NCBI RefSeq assembly: GCF_002901845.1
Contig: NZ_PPQE01000025.1
Location: 431,658 to 495,657, forward strand
Direction: 5' to 3'
Length of the DNA: 64,000 nucleotides
From: Staphylococcus hominis subsp. hominis
Lineage (GTDB): Bacteria > Bacillota > Bacilli > Staphylococcales > Staphylococcaceae
Position numbers and translations under genes: made by a program. Positions 47,817 to 61,295 of the stretch are shown here, piece by piece; the first letter of the stretch is position 1; every line of letters starts with the position of its first letter. The notes beneath the pieces were generated by a model, which was not told the origin of the DNA, searched no databases, and saw nothing but the letters and a program-made list of their open reading frames with translations.

Positions 47817-48782
47817 ATGCTTTTTATATTTGCGATTATCGCATTACTTATCACATTTATTTTAGTTCCTGTACTTATACCGACACTTAAACGAATGAAA
47901 TTTGGTCAAAGTATCCGCGAAGAAGGTCCTCAAAGCCATATGAAAAAAACGGGTACACCAACCATGGGTGGTTTAACGTTTTTAATTAGTATTATTATTA
48001 CATCTATGATTGCTATATTTTTCACAGATCATTCTAATCCCATTATTCTATTACTCTTTGTCACAATAGGATTTGGACTCATTGGCTTTATTGATGATTA
48101 CATTATTGTAGTTAAAAAAAATAACCAAGGACTTACAAGTAAGCAGAAATTTTTAGCTCAAATTGCAATAGCAATTATATTTTTCATTCTAAGTGATGTT
48201 TTTCATTTAATAGAATTTTCAACAAGTATAAATATTCCATTTACTAATTTTGGAATTCCATTGTCGTTTGCGTACGTTATTTTTATTGTTTTTTGGCAAG
48301 TTGGGTTTTCAAACGCAGTTAATTTAACTGATGGATTGGATGGATTAGCAACTGGCTTATCAATTATTGGATTCACTATGTATGCAATTATGAGTTTCAT
48401 GTTAAATGCCCCTGCAATTGGTACTTTTTGTATTATTATGATTTTTGCATTACTCGGTTTCTTACCGTATAACTTAAATCCAGCCAAAGTATTTATGGGA
48501 GATACAGGAAGCTTAGCATTAGGAGGTATTTTTGCTACAATTTCAATCATGTTAAACCAAGAATTTTCATTACTTTTTATAGGTTTAGTATTTGTTATCG
48601 AAACATTATCAGTAATGTTGCAAGTATCATCTTATAAATTAACTAAAAAAAGAATCTTTAAAATGACACCAATTCATCACCATTTTGAACTTAGCGGATG
48701 GAGTGAATGGAAAGTTGTTTCAGTATTTTGGCTTGTGGGGTTAATTTCAGGATTAATTGGATTATGGATAGGAGTGCATTAG
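47817..48782 (+). CDS. mraY: Phospho-MurNAc-pentapeptide transferase MraY
   Basis: 321 residues, about ten membrane helices. It makes lipid I from UDP-MurNAc-pentapeptide and undecaprenyl phosphate. Active-site stretches are present: [28 protein letters not shown] and the HHHFE loop ([10 protein letters not shown]). AAAGGAG lies upstream. A 174-base gap after pbp1 may carry a further promoter. Confidence 0.96.
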   Translation: MLFIFAIIALLITFILVPVLIPTLKRMKFGQSIREEGPQSHMKKTGTPTMGGLTFLISIIITSMIAIFFTDHSNPIILLLFVTIGFGLIGFIDDYIIVVKKNNQGLTSKQKFLAQIAIAIIFFILSDVFHLIEFSTSINIPFTNFGIPLSFAYVIFIVFWQVGFSNAVNLTDGLDGLATGLSIIGFTMYAIMSFMLNAPAIGTFCIIMIFALLGFLPYNLNPAKVFMGDTGSLALGGIFATISIMLNQEFSLLFIGLVFVIETLSVMLQVSSYKLTKKRIFKMTPIHHHFELSGWSEWKVVSVFWLVGLISGLIGLWIGVH

Positions 48783-48783
48783 A

Positions 48784-50130
48784 ATGCTAAATTATACAGG
48801 ATTAGAGAATAAAGATGTTCTTGTAGTTGGATTAGCAAAAAGTGGTTATGAAGCTGCTAAGTTATTAGTTAAATTAGGTGCAAATGTAACTGTAAATGAT
48901 GGGAAAGATTTATCTAAAGATCCCCATGCAAAAGACTTAGAAACATTAGGGGTGAAAATTGTTGATGGTGGTCATCCATTATCATTACTTGATAGCAACC
49001 CAATTATTGTTAAAAACCCAGGTATACCTTATACAGTTTCAATTATTGATGAAGCATATCAACGAGGTCTTAAAATTTTAACTGAAGTAGAATTAAGTTA
49101 TTTAATTTCTGAAGCTCCAATTATCGCCGTAACTGGTACAAATGGTAAAACAACAACAACTTCTCTCATTGGAGATATGTTTAAAAAAAGTAGATTAACT
49201 GGAAGACTTTCAGGAAATATTGGGTATGTTGCTTCTAAAGTAGCTCAAGAAACGTCACCTGATGAATATCTAATCACTGAATTATCTTCATTCCAATTAC
49301 TTGGCATTGAACATTACAGACCTCACATTGCCATCATTACAAATATCTATTCTGCTCATTTAGATTATCATGAGTCATTAGAAAATTATCAAAATGCGAA
49401 GCGACGTATTTACAAAAATCAAACAGAAGATGATTATTTGATTTGTAATTATCATCAACGTCATTTAATTGAAACTGAAAATTTAAAAGCTAAAACATTA
49501 TATTTTTCTACTCAACAAGAAGTAGATGGCATCTATATTAAAGATAATTATATCGTTTATAATAATGTTAACCTTATTAATATTGATGACTTAGTTTTAC
49601 CGGGAGAACATAACTTAGAAAATATTTTAGCTGCTGTTTTAGCTGCAATACTTGCAGGCGTGCCAATTAAGGCTATCGTAGATAGTTTAACAACATTCTC
49701 AGGTATTGAACATCGATTACAATATATTGGAACGAATCGAACAAATAAATACTATAATGACTCTAAAGCAACCAATACATTAGCAACACAGTTTGCTTTA
49801 AATTCATTTAAACAACCTATTATCTGGTTATGTGGTGGTTTAGATCGAGGTAATGGATTTGATGAATTAATTCCTTACATGAAACATGTTAGAGTAATGG
49901 TAGTTTTCGGTGAAACTCAAGATAAATTCGCTAAATTAGGTAATAGTCAAGGTAAAGAAGTAATCAAAGCAGTTGATATAGAAGATGCAGTAAAAAAAGT
50001 TCAAGATGTCATTGAACCTAATGATGTTGTTTTACTTTCACCAGCATGTGCAAGTTGGGATCAATATAAAACATTTGAAGAACGTGGCGAAAGATTTATT
50101 GAAAGTTTCCGTGCATACCTACCATCTTAA
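48784..50130 (+). CDS. murD: UDP-MurNAc-L-Ala--D-Glu ligase MurD
   Basis: 448 residues. It adds D-glutamate to UDP-MurNAc-L-Ala, using D-Glu supplied by MurI (encoded at 29.7 kb). P-loop [12 protein letters not shown] (about 115-125) and the Mur ligase middle and C-terminal domains ([14 protein letters not shown]) are intact. It starts one base after the mraY stop. Confidence 0.96.
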   Translation: MLNYTGLENKDVLVVGLAKSGYEAAKLLVKLGANVTVNDGKDLSKDPHAKDLETLGVKIVDGGHPLSLLDSNPIIVKNPGIPYTVSIIDEAYQRGLKILTEVELSYLISEAPIIAVTGTNGKTTTTSLIGDMFKKSRLTGRLSGNIGYVASKVAQETSPDEYLITELSSFQLLGIEHYRPHIAIITNIYSAHLDYHESLENYQNAKRRIYKNQTEDDYLICNYHQRHLIETENLKAKTLYFSTQQEVDGIYIKDNYIVYNNVNLINIDDLVLPGEHNLENILAAVLAAILAGVPIKAIVDSLTTFSGIEHRLQYIGTNRTNKYYNDSKATNTLATQFALNSFKQPIIWLCGGLDRGNGFDELIPYMKHVRVMVVFGETQDKFAKLGNSQGKEVIKAVDIEDAVKKVQDVIEPNDVVLLSPACASWDQYKTFEERGERFIESFRAYLPS

Positions 50131-50148
50131 TTAAAGGATGTGAAGTAA

Positions 50149-51294
50149 TTGGATGATACAAGGGGCAATAGAAATAAAAAGATTCGTTCTATCAAGCGTT
50201 CATTTGATAAAGACAAAACTGAATTAGAAAATGATAAAAATAAAAAAATTAAAGATGATGTTAAATCAAAAGATAGACTCCAAAAAGAAAAGAATCTTTC
50301 AAATGATAGAAGGTCAAATAAATCTTTAAATTCTTCGAAAAATAAAGGTGAAAATTTAAAGAAAGAAGTAAAAACAAGGTTAAGAGAAAAACGCAATAAA
50401 TTTCAAAATGATAAATATAGTCACTTAACGGTAGCTGAAAAACGAGAACAACAAAAGATAGATAAAAGAAAGCGACAAAAACGTATTCAATATATTATTG
50501 TTACTACTTTAATACTTTTAATTATATTATTTCTACTATATATGTTTACACCATTAAGTAGAATTTCTCATGTTAATATTAGTGGTAATCATAATGTAAG
50601 TGATAGTCAAGTTGAAAAAGAATTAAATATCAAAAAAGGATCACGCATTTATACTTTTAGTAAAAGCAAAGCTATCAATAATTTAAAGAAAAATTCATTA
50701 ATCAAAGATGTTCAGATTAATAAACAGTTGCCTAATACTTTAAATGTTAAAATTATTGAAAATAATTTAGTAGGTATTGTAAAAGATAAAAATAAATATG
50801 TGCCAATAATTGAAGGAAATAAAAAATTAGACAATTATAATGGTGATATTGCGAATAGTGCACCTGTGTTAGAAGATTTTAAAGGTGACAATTTAAATAG
50901 TATCACGAAAGCATTATCTAAAATGTCTAATGAAACGAGAGATATGATTTCAGAAATAAAATATGCACCTTTACAGAATCAACAAAATCGAGTCCTTTTA
51001 TATATGAAAGATGGCATGCAAGTAGTAGGAGACATCAATACTCTAGCTAACAAAATCGAGTATTATCCTCAAATGTCTCAATCTCTTGCAAAAGATAGTT
51101 CAGGTCAATTAAAAACACAAGGATATATTGATTTATCTGTAGGAGCATCATTTATTCCATATAATGAAAATAGCAGTATTAATTCTAAGTCCGATCAAAA
51201 TGTTCGTCAAAAAACACAGCAAGAAACAGAAGCAAAAAATGAATTACAAAGTGCATTAAATAAAATAAGCGAACAATCGGATACAAATAATTAA
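50149..51294 (+). CDS. divIB: Cell division protein DivIB/FtsQ
   Basis: 381 residues, about 58 fewer than S. aureus DivIB, mainly because the cytosolic N-terminal region (1-115) is shorter; here it is a run of Lys/Asp/Asn-rich charge. One membrane helix (about 116-136), a POTRA domain (FTPLSRISHVNISGNHNVS onward) and a beta domain follow. It works with FtsL and DivIC. The start is TTG 50149 after AAAGGATG. Confidence 0.93.
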   Translation: MDDTRGNRNKKIRSIKRSFDKDKTELENDKNKKIKDDVKSKDRLQKEKNLSNDRRSNKSLNSSKNKGENLKKEVKTRLREKRNKFQNDKYSHLTVAEKREQQKIDKRKRQKRIQYIIVTTLILLIILFLLYMFTPLSRISHVNISGNHNVSDSQVEKELNIKKGSRIYTFSKSKAINNLKKNSLIKDVQINKQLPNTLNVKIIENNLVGIVKDKNKYVPIIEGNKKLDNYNGDIANSAPVLEDFKGDNLNSITKALSKMSNETRDMISEIKYAPLQNQQNRVLLYMKDGMQVVGDINTLANKIEYYPQMSQSLAKDSSGQLKTQGYIDLSVGASFIPYNENSSINSKSDQNVRQKTQQETEAKNELQSALNKISEQSDTNN

Positions 51295-51373
51295 AAAATT
51301 TCGATAATAATATGTGTTTATAGTTCACAAGCTAAACGACGTATTGTAAACTAAATATAGTGTATTTTAATAG

Positions 51374-52831
<1,458 letters not shown>

Positions 52832-52860
52832 TTGGCCATTAAGACTAGGAGGAAAAATAA

Positions 52861-54039
52861 ATGTTAGAATTTGAACAAGGATTTAATCATTTGGCGACAT
52901 TAAAAGTCATCGGTGTAGGTGGCGGCGGTAACAACGCTGTTAACCGCATGATTGATCATGGAATGAACAATGTTGAATTTATTGCTATTAACACTGATGG
53001 GCAAGCTTTAAACTTATCTAAAGCAGAATCTAAAATACAAATCGGTGAAAAATTAACACGTGGTTTAGGTGCAGGTGCAAATCCAGAAATTGGAAAAAAA
53101 GCTGCTGAAGAATCACGTGAACAAATTGAAGATGCTATTCAAGGCGCTGATATGGTATTCGTTACTGCTGGTATGGGCGGCGGTACTGGTACAGGTGCTG
53201 CACCAGTAGTTGCTAAAATTGCTAAAGAAATGGGAGCATTAACAGTGGGTGTTGTAACTCGTCCATTTGGCTTTGAAGGACGTAAACGTTCTACACAAGC
53301 AGCAGCAGGTGTTGAAGCTATGAAAGCGGCAGTTGATACATTAATCGTTATCCCTAACGATCGTTTATTAGATATTGTTGATAAATCAACTCCTATGATG
53401 GAAGCATTTAAAGAAGCAGATAATGTTTTACGTCAAGGTGTTCAAGGTATCTCTGATTTAATCGCTGTATCAGGTGAAGTGAACTTAGACTTTGCTGACG
53501 TTAAGACAATTATGTCTAACCAAGGTTCTGCATTAATGGGTATTGGTGTATCTTCAGGCGAAAATAGAGCAGTGGAAGCTGCTAAAAAAGCTATTTCATC
53601 TCCATTACTTGAAACATCAATTGTTGGTGCTCAAGGTGTGTTAATGAACATTACAGGTGGCGAATCTTTATCTTTATTCGAAGCTCAAGAAGCAGCTGAT
53701 ATTGTACAAGATGCAGCAGATGAAGATGTAAATATGATTTTCGGTACTGTAATTAATCCAGAATTACAAGATGAAATTGTTGTAACAGTAATCGCAACTG
53801 GATTTGAAGACAAACCAACATCTCAAGGACGTAAAGCGTCAAGTACTGGTTTTGGTTCAAGTGCAACTTCTAGTCCATCAACTCAAAGTGCACCAAAAGA
53901 AGACTCATTCACACATAGTACATCTAATTCACGTCCTTCTGATGGTCTAAGCGAAAGAAGTCATACTACTAAAGATGATGATATTCCTAGCTTTATTCGT
54001 AATAGAGAAGAAAGACGTTCTAGAAGAACTAGACGCTAA
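52861..54039 (+). CDS. ftsZ: Cell division protein FtsZ
   Basis: 392 residues. A tubulin-like GTPase that forms the Z-ring. Glycine-rich N terminus ([15 protein letters not shown]), tubulin signature [10 protein letters not shown] and synergy residues NLDFADV are present. A variable Ser/Thr-rich linker (about 318-370) leads to the conserved C-terminal [11 protein letters not shown] peptide that binds FtsA and SepF, plus an Arg-rich tail. A terminator follows. Confidence 0.98.
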   Translation: MLEFEQGFNHLATLKVIGVGGGGNNAVNRMIDHGMNNVEFIAINTDGQALNLSKAESKIQIGEKLTRGLGAGANPEIGKKAAEESREQIEDAIQGADMVFVTAGMGGGTGTGAAPVVAKIAKEMGALTVGVVTRPFGFEGRKRSTQAAAGVEAMKAAVDTLIVIPNDRLLDIVDKSTPMMEAFKEADNVLRQGVQGISDLIAVSGEVNLDFADVKTIMSNQGSALMGIGVSSGENRAVEAAKKAISSPLLETSIVGAQGVLMNITGGESLSLFEAQEAADIVQDAADEDVNMIFGTVINPELQDEIVVTVIATGFEDKPTSQGRKASSTGFGSSATSSPSTQSAPKEDSFTHSTSNSRPSDGLSERSHTTKDDDIPSFIRNREERRSRRTRR

Positions 54040-54061
54040 TATTAAAGCATAAATATAAAAT

Positions 54062-54098
54062 AAGGAGCAGTGATTTCTGAGGAGAATGCTGCTCTTTT
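54062..54098 (+). terminator. Terminator after ftsZ
   Basis: GGAGCAG pairs with CTGCTC over a longer loop, followed by TTTTTATTTTG. Confidence 0.82.
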
Positions 54099-54229
54099 TA
54101 TTTTGTTTAATTTAAAAAGAAATATGTTATATAATACATTTATATACATCTTTTAATCGAAATGCAGATAAAATATAAAACAATAGTCTAGATATGATTA
54201 TTCTTAAAAGTGAGGGTGGTTTTCACAAC

Positions 54230-55024
54230 GTGGAAAAATTTATAAAACAGCCACATTATTTGAGTTATACATCACAATATGATCAGTTAACACTTGGTTT
54301 TACTACACGTGAAGATGGAAAAAGTCCATATCCAAGAGATGCATTTAATATGGCACGTTATATTGATGATGAACCTAGTCATGTGACGCATCATCAAGAG
54401 ATATTAGCTAATGCTATCAACTTTCCTACACAACAATGGGTTTTTCCTATTCAAACACACGAAAATAATATCGCTCACATTACTAAAGCACATTGTGGCG
54501 CTAATATTAAGGCATTAGGTAATGAATTATATGGAATTGATGGTATGTACACTTATGATTCAGATATATTATTAACGATGTGTTATGCTGATTGTGTACC
54601 TGTATATTTTTATAGTGAAAAACATCATTTTATCGCTCTAGCTCATGCGGGGTGGAGAGGAACATATGGTCAAATAGTAGTAGAAATGCTTAAATATGTA
54701 GAATTTGACTATCAAGATTTAAATGTAGTCATAGGTCCAGCGACTTCTTCAACCTATGAAATAAATGATGATATTAAAAATAAATTTGAAACATTGCCTA
54801 TTAATTCTGACAAATATATTGAAACACGAGATACTGATCGACATGGTATTGATTTAAAATTAGCTAACGCTTTATTATTAAAAAATAGTGGCGTACCAGC
54901 TGAAAATATTAATATTACAAAATACACTACATCAGAAGACTTATCGCTTTTTTTCTCTTATCGTGTTGAAAAAGGTAAAACTGGCAGGATGCTAGCATTT
55001 ATAGGTCAAAAAGGAGAAGTGTAG
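54230..55024 (+). CDS. pgeF: PgeF/YlmD-family (laccase-domain) protein
   Basis: 264 residues. The CNF1/YfiH-fold family has purine nucleoside phosphorylase and related activities, and PgeF edits L-Ser out of peptidoglycan precursors in E. coli. Metal ligands appear in QTHENN, CYADCVP and [12 protein letters not shown] use GTG 54230 with GAGGGTGG upstream ([13 protein letters not shown]), close in length to the S. aureus protein; ATG 54194 would add 12 residues without a ribosome site. Confidence 0.9.
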   Translation: MEKFIKQPHYLSYTSQYDQLTLGFTTREDGKSPYPRDAFNMARYIDDEPSHVTHHQEILANAINFPTQQWVFPIQTHENNIAHITKAHCGANIKALGNELYGIDGMYTYDSDILLTMCYADCVPVYFYSEKHHFIALAHAGWRGTYGQIVVEMLKYVEFDYQDLNVVIGPATSSTYEINDDIKNKFETLPINSDKYIETRDTDRHGIDLKLANALLLKNSGVPAENINITKYTTSEDLSLFFSYRVEKGKTGRMLAFIGQKGEV

Positions 55025-55086
55025 TGTAATGCAGTTATATCACTATAATCCTTTATGTCATTACAAAGTTAAGAGGTTGATATATA

Positions 55087-55761
55087 ATGAAAGTGACAGA
55101 AAATTTAGAAAAAATAAAAGCGGAAATTAATCATCATCTTGAAAAAAGTGTAATTAAGACCGCTCCAAACGTGATTGCAGTAACAAAATATGTTACAATA
55201 GACCGAGCAAAAGAAGCGTATGATGCTGGTTTAAGACACTTTGGAGAAAATAGAGTAGAAGGTTTTCTAGAAAAAAAACAAGCCTTACCTAAAGATGTTA
55301 CAATGCATTTTATCGGTTCACTGCAGTCTAGAAAAGTAAAAGATGTGATTAATGACATCGATTATTTACATGCACTAGATCGTTTGAGTTTAGCAAAAGA
55401 AATTAATAAAAGAGCAACTCACACTATTTCATGCTTTATCCAAGTGAATGTTTCTGGTGAAGAAACTAAACATGGTATTGCGCTTAGTGAAGTTAATGAT
55501 TTTATTGAACAAATTAAAGCATTCGACAATATTAAAATTGTTGGATTAATGACAATGGCGCCTTATACCGATGATAAGGACTACATACATCAGTTATTTA
55601 AACAATTGAGATTAAAACGAGATGAAATTAAAAACCTTAAATTGAATTATGCACCATGTGAATATTTATCTATGGGAATGAGTAATGATTATACTATTGC
55701 TGTAGAAGAAGGTGCTACATTTATAAGAATAGGGACTAAACTTGTTGGAGAAGAGGAGTGA
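55087..55761 (+). CDS. YggS/PROSC-family PLP-binding protein
   Basis: 224 residues. A pyridoxal-phosphate homeostasis protein with no known enzyme activity. PLP lysine in AVTKYV (about residue 36), [19 protein letters not shown] and [11 protein letters not shown] are family hallmarks. The stop overlaps the sepF start (GTGA). Confidence 0.93.
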   Translation: MKVTENLEKIKAEINHHLEKSVIKTAPNVIAVTKYVTIDRAKEAYDAGLRHFGENRVEGFLEKKQALPKDVTMHFIGSLQSRKVKDVINDIDYLHALDRLSLAKEINKRATHTISCFIQVNVSGEETKHGIALSEVNDFIEQIKAFDNIKIVGLMTMAPYTDDKDYIHQLFKQLRLKRDEIKNLKLNYAPCEYLSMGMSNDYTIAVEEGATFIRIGTKLVGEEE

Positions 55762-56357
55762 GCCCCGTGGCTATCAAGGATTTATTTAATAATTTTTTCC
55801 TAATGGAAGATGAAGAAGAAGTCGAAAGCCCTGCTGAAAGACAACAGCGTGTAACACAAAATGAAGAAAATCAAAATCGTAATATGCAACAGCAACCTAT
55901 TGAAAGAACACAGAATAATCAAAATCACTTAAAAACTGTACCTCAAAAGAAAGTATCAAAAAATTACAATACTGAAGAAAGGAATTATCGTATGGGAAAT
56001 ACATCAAATAAGTCTAATTCAAAAAATGTTGTTACTATGAATCAATCAGCTGGTACAGGTTATAGTAATTACGAAAATTCAAAAATGTGCTTATTTGAAC
56101 CTCGTGTATTTTCAGATACTCAAGACATTGCAGATGAACTTAAAAATCGTCGTGCGACATTAGTTAACTTACAACGTATTGATAAAGTATCAGCGAAACG
56201 TATTATTGACTTCTTAAGCGGAACAGTTTATGCCATTGGCGGAGATATACAACGTGTAGGTGCTGATATCTTCCTTTGTACACCTGATAATGTTGAGGTG
56301 GCAGGTAGTATTACCGATCACCTTGAACAGATGAATACACAACAACATTACGAATAA
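55758..56357 (+). CDS. sepF: Cell division protein SepF
   Basis: 199 residues. A short amphipathic membrane-binding helix at the N terminus ([14 protein letters not shown]), a Gln/Asn-rich linker (about 25-105), then the DUF552 domain (about 110-190) that polymerises and binds the FtsZ tail. The GTG at 55758 has GGAG seven bases upstream, and its N terminus aligns with S. aureus MSHLALKDLF. GTG 55767 is an alternative. Confidence 0.93.
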   Translation: MSPVAIKDLFNNFFLMEDEEEVESPAERQQRVTQNEENQNRNMQQQPIERTQNNQNHLKTVPQKKVSKNYNTEERNYRMGNTSNKSNSKNVVTMNQSAGTGYSNYENSKMCLFEPRVFSDTQDIADELKNRRATLVNLQRIDKVSAKRIIDFLSGTVYAIGGDIQRVGADIFLCTPDNVEVAGSITDHLEQMNTQQHYE

Positions 56358-56379
56358 TTTAAGGAGTAGAATATAATAT

Positions 56380-56676
56380 ATGGATGTTGGTATATTAGCT
56401 AGTATATTTAACTTTATAATATTACTAGTTCAAATTTATTATTGGGGAATGATTATTTATTTCTTTACTTCATGGGTTCCAACAATTAGAGAATCTAAAT
56501 TTGGATCATTTTTAAGTAAGATATATGAACCTTTCTTAGAGCCATTTAGAAAGATTATTCCACCCATTGGTATGATTGATATTTCATCAATTGTAGCATT
56601 ATTTGTACTTGTATTATTTCAATATGGATTGCAAAGTATTTTTGATATGATATTAAATTATTTAATACTAAAATAA
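56380..56676 (+). CDS. YggT/YlmG family membrane protein
   Basis: 98 residues, two membrane segments, with SKIYEPFLEPFRKIIPPIGMID typical of the YggT family (shown here as a family stretch at about residues 47-68). Function uncertain; linked to division and envelope in several bacteria. AAGGAG lies upstream. Confidence 0.9.
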   Translation: MDVGILASIFNFIILLVQIYYWGMIIYFFTSWVPTIRESKFGSFLSKIYEPFLEPFRKIIPPIGMIDISSIVALFVLVLFQYGLQSIFDMILNYLILK

Positions 56677-56694
56677 TTTTATAATAAGTTAGTA

Positions 56695-56728
56695 GAGCCT
56701 GTGATATGCATAATGTCTCAGGCTCTTT
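56695..56728 (+). terminator. Terminator or attenuator between yggT and ylmH
   Basis: GAGCCTG pairs perfectly with CAGGCTC, followed by TTTAA. The T-run is short, so read-through into ylmH is likely. Confidence 0.65.
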
Positions 56729-56754
56729 AACACTTAAAAGAGGAGGCGTTAATC

Positions 56755-57525
56755 ATCGATATTTATCAGCACTTTAGAAATGAAGAACAACCACTTATTA
56801 ATCAATTATTAGATAAATGTGAACAAGTTAATCAACAATATGCACCTGTATTGACTTCATTTTTAGATCCTAGAGAACAATATATATTAGAAGTCATCGT
56901 CGGTAGTTTTGAAGATATGAAAGTGAGCTATTTCAGTGGTCAATCGGCAGAAAGAAAGAGAGCAATTATTGCGCCTAGTTATTTTGAACCTACTGAAGGT
57001 GATTTTGAAGAAGTATTAATCCAAATTAATTATCCTGAGAAATTTGTGTCTATTCAACATCAACATGTACTTGGAACTTTAATGTCTTTAGGTATAGAAA
57101 GAGAACAAGTAGGAGATATACTTGTTGGTGATACGATTCAGTTTGTTTTGACAAAGCAATTGGAATCATATATTATGATGGAATTAACAAAGATTAAAGG
57201 TGCTACAGTCAAACTTGATTCTATTCCATTTAAAGATATGATACAATCAAAAGAGAATTGGAATATTCATCATAGTACAGTCAGTGCTTTAAGATTAGAT
57301 GTCGTTTTAAAAGAAATGATTCGAAAATCTAGATCAATTGCTAAACAATTAATTGAAAAAAAACGGGTAAAAGTGAATCATACTTTAATCGATTCTCCCG
57401 ATTTTCAACTTCAAAACAATGATTTGCTCTCTATTCAAGGATTTGGACGTGCTCGAATTGTTGATATAGGTGGCAAAACTAAAAAAGAAAAAGTTCATAT
57501 AACGTATCAAACACTATTTAAGTAA
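56755..57525 (+). CDS. ylmH: YlmH, S4-domain RNA-binding protein, apparent AUC start
   Basis: 256 residues if started at 56755. The frame is homologous to YlmH from its first codons (xDIYQHFRNEEQ; S. aureus MNIYQHFRED). An AGGAGG ribosome site (56741-56746) sits eight bases before codon ATC 56755. No ATG, GTG or TTG is in frame between the upstream stop (56728) and TTG 56851, which would cut 32 conserved-position residues and has no ribosome site. The C-terminal S4 domain (about 185-245) binds RNA. B. subtilis YlmH acts in ribosome-associated quality control. Confidence 0.8.
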   Translation: MDIYQHFRNEEQPLINQLLDKCEQVNQQYAPVLTSFLDPREQYILEVIVGSFEDMKVSYFSGQSAERKRAIIAPSYFEPTEGDFEEVLIQINYPEKFVSIQHQHVLGTLMSLGIEREQVGDILVGDTIQFVLTKQLESYIMMELTKIKGATVKLDSIPFKDMIQSKENWNIHHSTVSALRLDVVLKEMIRKSRSIAKQLIEKKRVKVNHTLIDSPDFQLQNNDLLSIQGFGRARIVDIGGKTKKEKVHITYQTLFK

Positions 57526-57588
57526 ATGATATTGATTGATAAATAATAAAAACACCTTTATGATGGTTCGTTTTAAGGAGGATAATAG

Positions 57589-58269
57589 ATGGCTTTTACA
57601 CCTAATGAAATAAGAAATAAGGAATTTACAAGAGTGAAAAATGGTTTGGAGCCTGCTGAAGTTAGCGACTTTTTAACTCAATTAAGTAATGAGATTGAAA
57701 GACTTAAAGAAGAAAAAAAACAACTTGAAAAAGTGCTTGAAGAGAGAGATACTAATATTAAATCTTATCAAGATGTTCATCAATCAGTAAGTGATGCGCT
57801 TATTCAAGCTCAACAAGCTGGAGAACAAACAAAAATTGCTGCCACAAAAGAATCAGAAGCAATTATCTCTAAAGCAAAAGCGAAAGCTGATGTGATTGTA
57901 AATGATGCTATTGAAAAAGCACGTCATTTATCTTTCCAAACTGAAGATATGAAACGTCAATCTAAAATATTTAGATCAAGATTTCGTATGCTTGTAGAAG
58001 CACAGCTGGATTTATTGAAAAATGATGATTGGGATTACTTATTAAATTATGATTTTGATGCAGAACAAGTGACACAAGAAAACATACAGCATTTAAATCC
58101 ACAAGATGTAAATCCAAATGCGAATAGTGAAACTCCAACGAGTGAAACAACTGAGACAGTATCAAATGAGGAAAATCAGTCAATCAATTCTAATGAAACA
58201 ACTAATACAAATAAGTCTACTTCTGAAAATAAGGATGTTTCAAGTAGCGAATCATCATCAAATAAATAG
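57589..58269 (+). CDS. divIVA: Cell division protein DivIVA/GpsB family
   Basis: 226 residues. The N-terminal lipid-binding domain (FTPNEIRNKEFTR, GLEPAEVSDFL) is followed by a long coiled coil (about 30-150), then a Ser/Asn/Thr-rich tail of low complexity. It marks septa and negative curvature. AAGGAGG lies ten bases upstream. It is the last gene of the division cluster before ileS. Confidence 0.95.
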   Translation: MAFTPNEIRNKEFTRVKNGLEPAEVSDFLTQLSNEIERLKEEKKQLEKVLEERDTNIKSYQDVHQSVSDALIQAQQAGEQTKIAATKESEAIISKAKAKADVIVNDAIEKARHLSFQTEDMKRQSKIFRSRFRMLVEAQLDLLKNDDWDYLLNYDFDAEQVTQENIQHLNPQDVNPNANSETPTSETTETVSNEENQSINSNETTNTNKSTSENKDVSSSESSSNK

Positions 58270-58284
58270 TTAATAAAATGTCAG

Positions 58285-58470
58285 ACACGTAAAAAATAAT
58301 AAACTTTTCACAGCGAGTTAGGACACGGTGCAAGCCTAATATAAGTCTATTTTTTATATCACTGGCAAATTAAAATTTTATAATATTAAGAAGAGAACTC
58401 TAAGTTGAGTTAAGAAGGGTGGTACCGCGGGTTTCTCGTCCCTATTAATTGAACTTAGAGTTCTTTTTAT
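58285..58470 (+). promoter_or_regulatory. T-box riboswitch of ileS (Ile)
   Basis: T-box sequence GGGTGGTACCGCGG at 58417-58430. A specifier ATC at 58358-58360, in TTTATATCACTGG, matches isoleucine. A stem AGAACTCTAAGTT (58394-58406) with AACTTAGAGTTCT (58452-58464), then TTTTTAT, forms the terminator. Uncharged tRNA-Ile should permit read-through. The 5' boundary is approximate. Confidence 0.93.
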
Positions 58471-58488
58471 ATTTAAGGAGTGGAAAAT

Positions 58489-61239
58489 ATGAATTACAAA
58501 GAAACTTTATTAATGCCTAAAACTGACTTTCCAATGCGAGGAGGTTTACCTAATAAAGAGCCAAAAATTCAAGAGCAATGGGAAGCAAATAATCATTATC
58601 AAAAAGCTTTAGAGAAAAATGAAGGAAATCAATCATTTATTTTGCATGATGGCCCACCTTATGCAAATGGTAATCTTCACATGGGACATGCATTAAATAA
58701 AATTATTAAAGATATTATTGTACGTTATAAAACGATGCAAGGATTTTACTCACCTTACGTTCCAGGATGGGACACACATGGTTTACCAATTGAACAAGCA
58801 TTGACTAAAAAAGGCGTTGATCGCAAAAAAATGTCAATTGCTGAGTTTAGAGAAAAATGTAAAGAATTTGCTTTAGAACAAGTTGAACTTCAAAAACAAG
58901 ATTTTAAGCGTTTAGGTGTACGTGGGGACTTTAATAATCCATATATTACTCTTAAACCTGAATATGAAGCAGCTCAAATTCGTTTGTTTGGCGAAATGGC
59001 TGATAAAGGTTTAATTTATAAAGGTAAAAAACCGGTATATTGGTCACCATCAAGTGAATCTTCACTTGCTGAAGCTGAAATTGAATATCATGATAAACGT
59101 TCAGCATCTATTTATGTAGCCTTTGATGTTAAAGATTCAAAAGGTACTATCGATGAGGATGCTCAATTTATTATCTGGACAACTACACCTTGGACATTAC
59201 CTTCTAACGTAGCAATTACAGTTCATCCAGACTTGAAATATGGTCAATATAATGTAAATGGTAAGAAATATGTGATTGCTGAAGCTTTAGCTGAAAGCGT
59301 TTCTGAAGCATTAGGTTGGGATAAAGATACTATTCAATTGGAAAAAGAATTTACAGGGAAAGAGTTAGAGTATGTTGAAACACAACATCCTTTCATAGAT
59401 CGAGTATCCTTAGTCATTAATGGTGGTCATGTAACAACTGATGCTGGTACTGGTTGTGTACACACTGCCCCTGGTCACGGGGAAGATGACTATGTTGTAG
59501 GTCAAAAATACGATTTACCTGTTATCAGTCCTTTGGATGATAAAGGTGTCTTCACCGAGGAAGGCGGACAATTTGAAGGTATGTTCTATGATAAAGCAAA
59601 TAAAGCTGTAACAGACCTTTTAACTGATAAAGGTGCCTTATTAAAGTTAGACTTTATTACGCATAGTTATCCGCATGATTGGCGTACTAAAAAACCAGTT
59701 ATTTTCCGTGCAACACCTCAATGGTTTGCTTCAATTAATAAAGTGAGACAAGATATCTTAGATGCGATTGAAGAAACTGATTTTAAAGTAGATTGGGGTA
59801 AAACACGTATTTATAATATGATTCGTGATCGTGGTGAATGGGTGATTTCTCGTCAACGTGTATGGGGTGTACCATTGCCTGTATTTTACGCTGAAAATGG
59901 CGATATTATTATGACAAAAGAAACAGTCAATCATGTAGCTGATTTATTTGAAGAATATGGCTCAAATGTTTGGTTTGAAAGAGAAGCTAAAGATTTATTA
60001 CCTGAAGGATTCACACATCCTGGAAGCCCTAATGGAGAATTTACTAAAGAAACAGATATTATGGATGTTTGGTTTGACTCTGGTTCATCTCATAGAGGCG
60101 TGTTAGAAACTCGTCCAGAATTGCATTTCCCAGCCGATTTATATTTTGAAGGTAGTGACCAATATCGTGGTTGGTTTAACTCTTCAATTACTACAGCAGT
60201 TGCGACTAGAGAACAAGCGCCTTATAAATTCTTATTGTCACATGGTTTCGTAATGGATGGCGAAGGTAAAAAAATGAGTAAATCTTTAGGTAACGTTATC
60301 GTACCTAATCAAGTAGTAAAACAAAAAGGTGCAGATATTGCACGATTATGGGTAAGTAGTACAGACTACTTAGCAGATGTACGTATTTCAGATGAAATTT
60401 TAAAACAAACGTCTGATGTTTATAGAAAAATCAGAAATACTTTAAGATTTATGTTAGGTAATATTAACGACTTTAATCCTGAAACAGACAGTGTACCTGA
60501 ACATGAATTATTAGAAGTAGATCGCTACTTATTGAATCGCTTACGTGAATTCACTGCTAGTACTATTAATCACTATGATAACTTTGATTACTTAAATATT
60601 TATCAAGAAGTTCAAAACTTTATCAATGTTGAATTAAGTAACTTCTATTTAGATTATGGTAAAGATATTCTGTATATTGAACAAAAAGACGCACATAAAC
60701 GTCGTAGCATGCAAACAGTGTTGTATCAAATTTTAGTAGATATGACCAAATTACTCGCTCCTATTTTAGTACACACTGCCGAAGAAGTATGGTCTCATAC
60801 ACCACATGTTAAAGAAGAAAGTGTTCATTTAGCAGATATGCCAAAAGTTGTGGACGTTGATCAAGAGTTATTAGATAAATGGAATCAATTTATGTCATTA
60901 CGTGATGATGTAAACCGTGCATTAGAAGCAGCACGTAATGAAAAAGTTATCGGTAAATCTCTTGAAGCTAAAGTAGTGATTGGAAACAATGATCACTTTA
61001 AAGCTGCAGAATTTTTACAACAATTTAATGACTTACAACAATTATTTATCGTCTCTCAAGTTGAAGTGACTGAAAAAGTAGACAATGGAAATGAATATCA
61101 ACATGGTGACATTCGTATTGACCATGCTTCAGGTGAAAAATGTGAAAGATGTTGGAATTATAGTGAAGCATTAGGATCTGTTGGTGAACTTGATCATTTA
61201 TGTCCACGTTGTCAAGAAGTCGTAAAAACTTTAGTTTAA
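58489..61239 (+). CDS. ileS: Isoleucyl-tRNA synthetase
   Basis: 916 residues. Class I synthetase of the bacterial, mupirocin-sensitive type by overall likeness to S. aureus IleRS. HIGH motif as HMGH in [21 protein letters not shown] in [10 protein letters not shown], the CP1 editing domain ([26 protein letters not shown]), and a C-terminal zinc site CERCWNYSE and CPRCQ. ATG 58489 has AAGGAGTG upstream; the ATG at 58480 falls within that site. Regulated by the upstream T-box. Confidence 0.96.
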   Translation: MNYKETLLMPKTDFPMRGGLPNKEPKIQEQWEANNHYQKALEKNEGNQSFILHDGPPYANGNLHMGHALNKIIKDIIVRYKTMQGFYSPYVPGWDTHGLPIEQALTKKGVDRKKMSIAEFREKCKEFALEQVELQKQDFKRLGVRGDFNNPYITLKPEYEAAQIRLFGEMADKGLIYKGKKPVYWSPSSESSLAEAEIEYHDKRSASIYVAFDVKDSKGTIDEDAQFIIWTTTPWTLPSNVAITVHPDLKYGQYNVNGKKYVIAEALAESVSEALGWDKDTIQLEKEFTGKELEYVETQHPFIDRVSLVINGGHVTTDAGTGCVHTAPGHGEDDYVVGQKYDLPVISPLDDKGVFTEEGGQFEGMFYDKANKAVTDLLTDKGALLKLDFITHSYPHDWRTKKPVIFRATPQWFASINKVRQDILDAIEETDFKVDWGKTRIYNMIRDRGEWVISRQRVWGVPLPVFYAENGDIIMTKETVNHVADLFEEYGSNVWFEREAKDLLPEGFTHPGSPNGEFTKETDIMDVWFDSGSSHRGVLETRPELHFPADLYFEGSDQYRGWFNSSITTAVATREQAPYKFLLSHGFVMDGEGKKMSKSLGNVIVPNQVVKQKGADIARLWVSSTDYLADVRISDEILKQTSDVYRKIRNTLRFMLGNINDFNPETDSVPEHELLEVDRYLLNRLREFTASTINHYDNFDYLNIYQEVQNFINVELSNFYLDYGKDILYIEQKDAHKRRSMQTVLYQILVDMTKLLAPILVHTAEEVWSHTPHVKEESVHLADMPKVVDVDQELLDKWNQFMSLRDDVNRALEAARNEKVIGKSLEAKVVIGNNDHFKAAEFLQQFNDLQQLFIVSQVEVTEKVDNGNEYQHGDIRIDHASGEKCERCWNYSEALGSVGELDHLCPRCQEVVKTLV

Positions 61240-61252
61240 TTCAATAAAGATA

Positions 61253-61295
61253 GAACGCTTGTAACCTAATTAAGGATTACGAGCGTTTTTTTTAA
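61253..61295 (+). terminator. Terminator after ileS
   Basis: AACGCTTGTAA pairs with TTACGAGCGTT (one mismatch), followed by a run of T. Confidence 0.9.
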
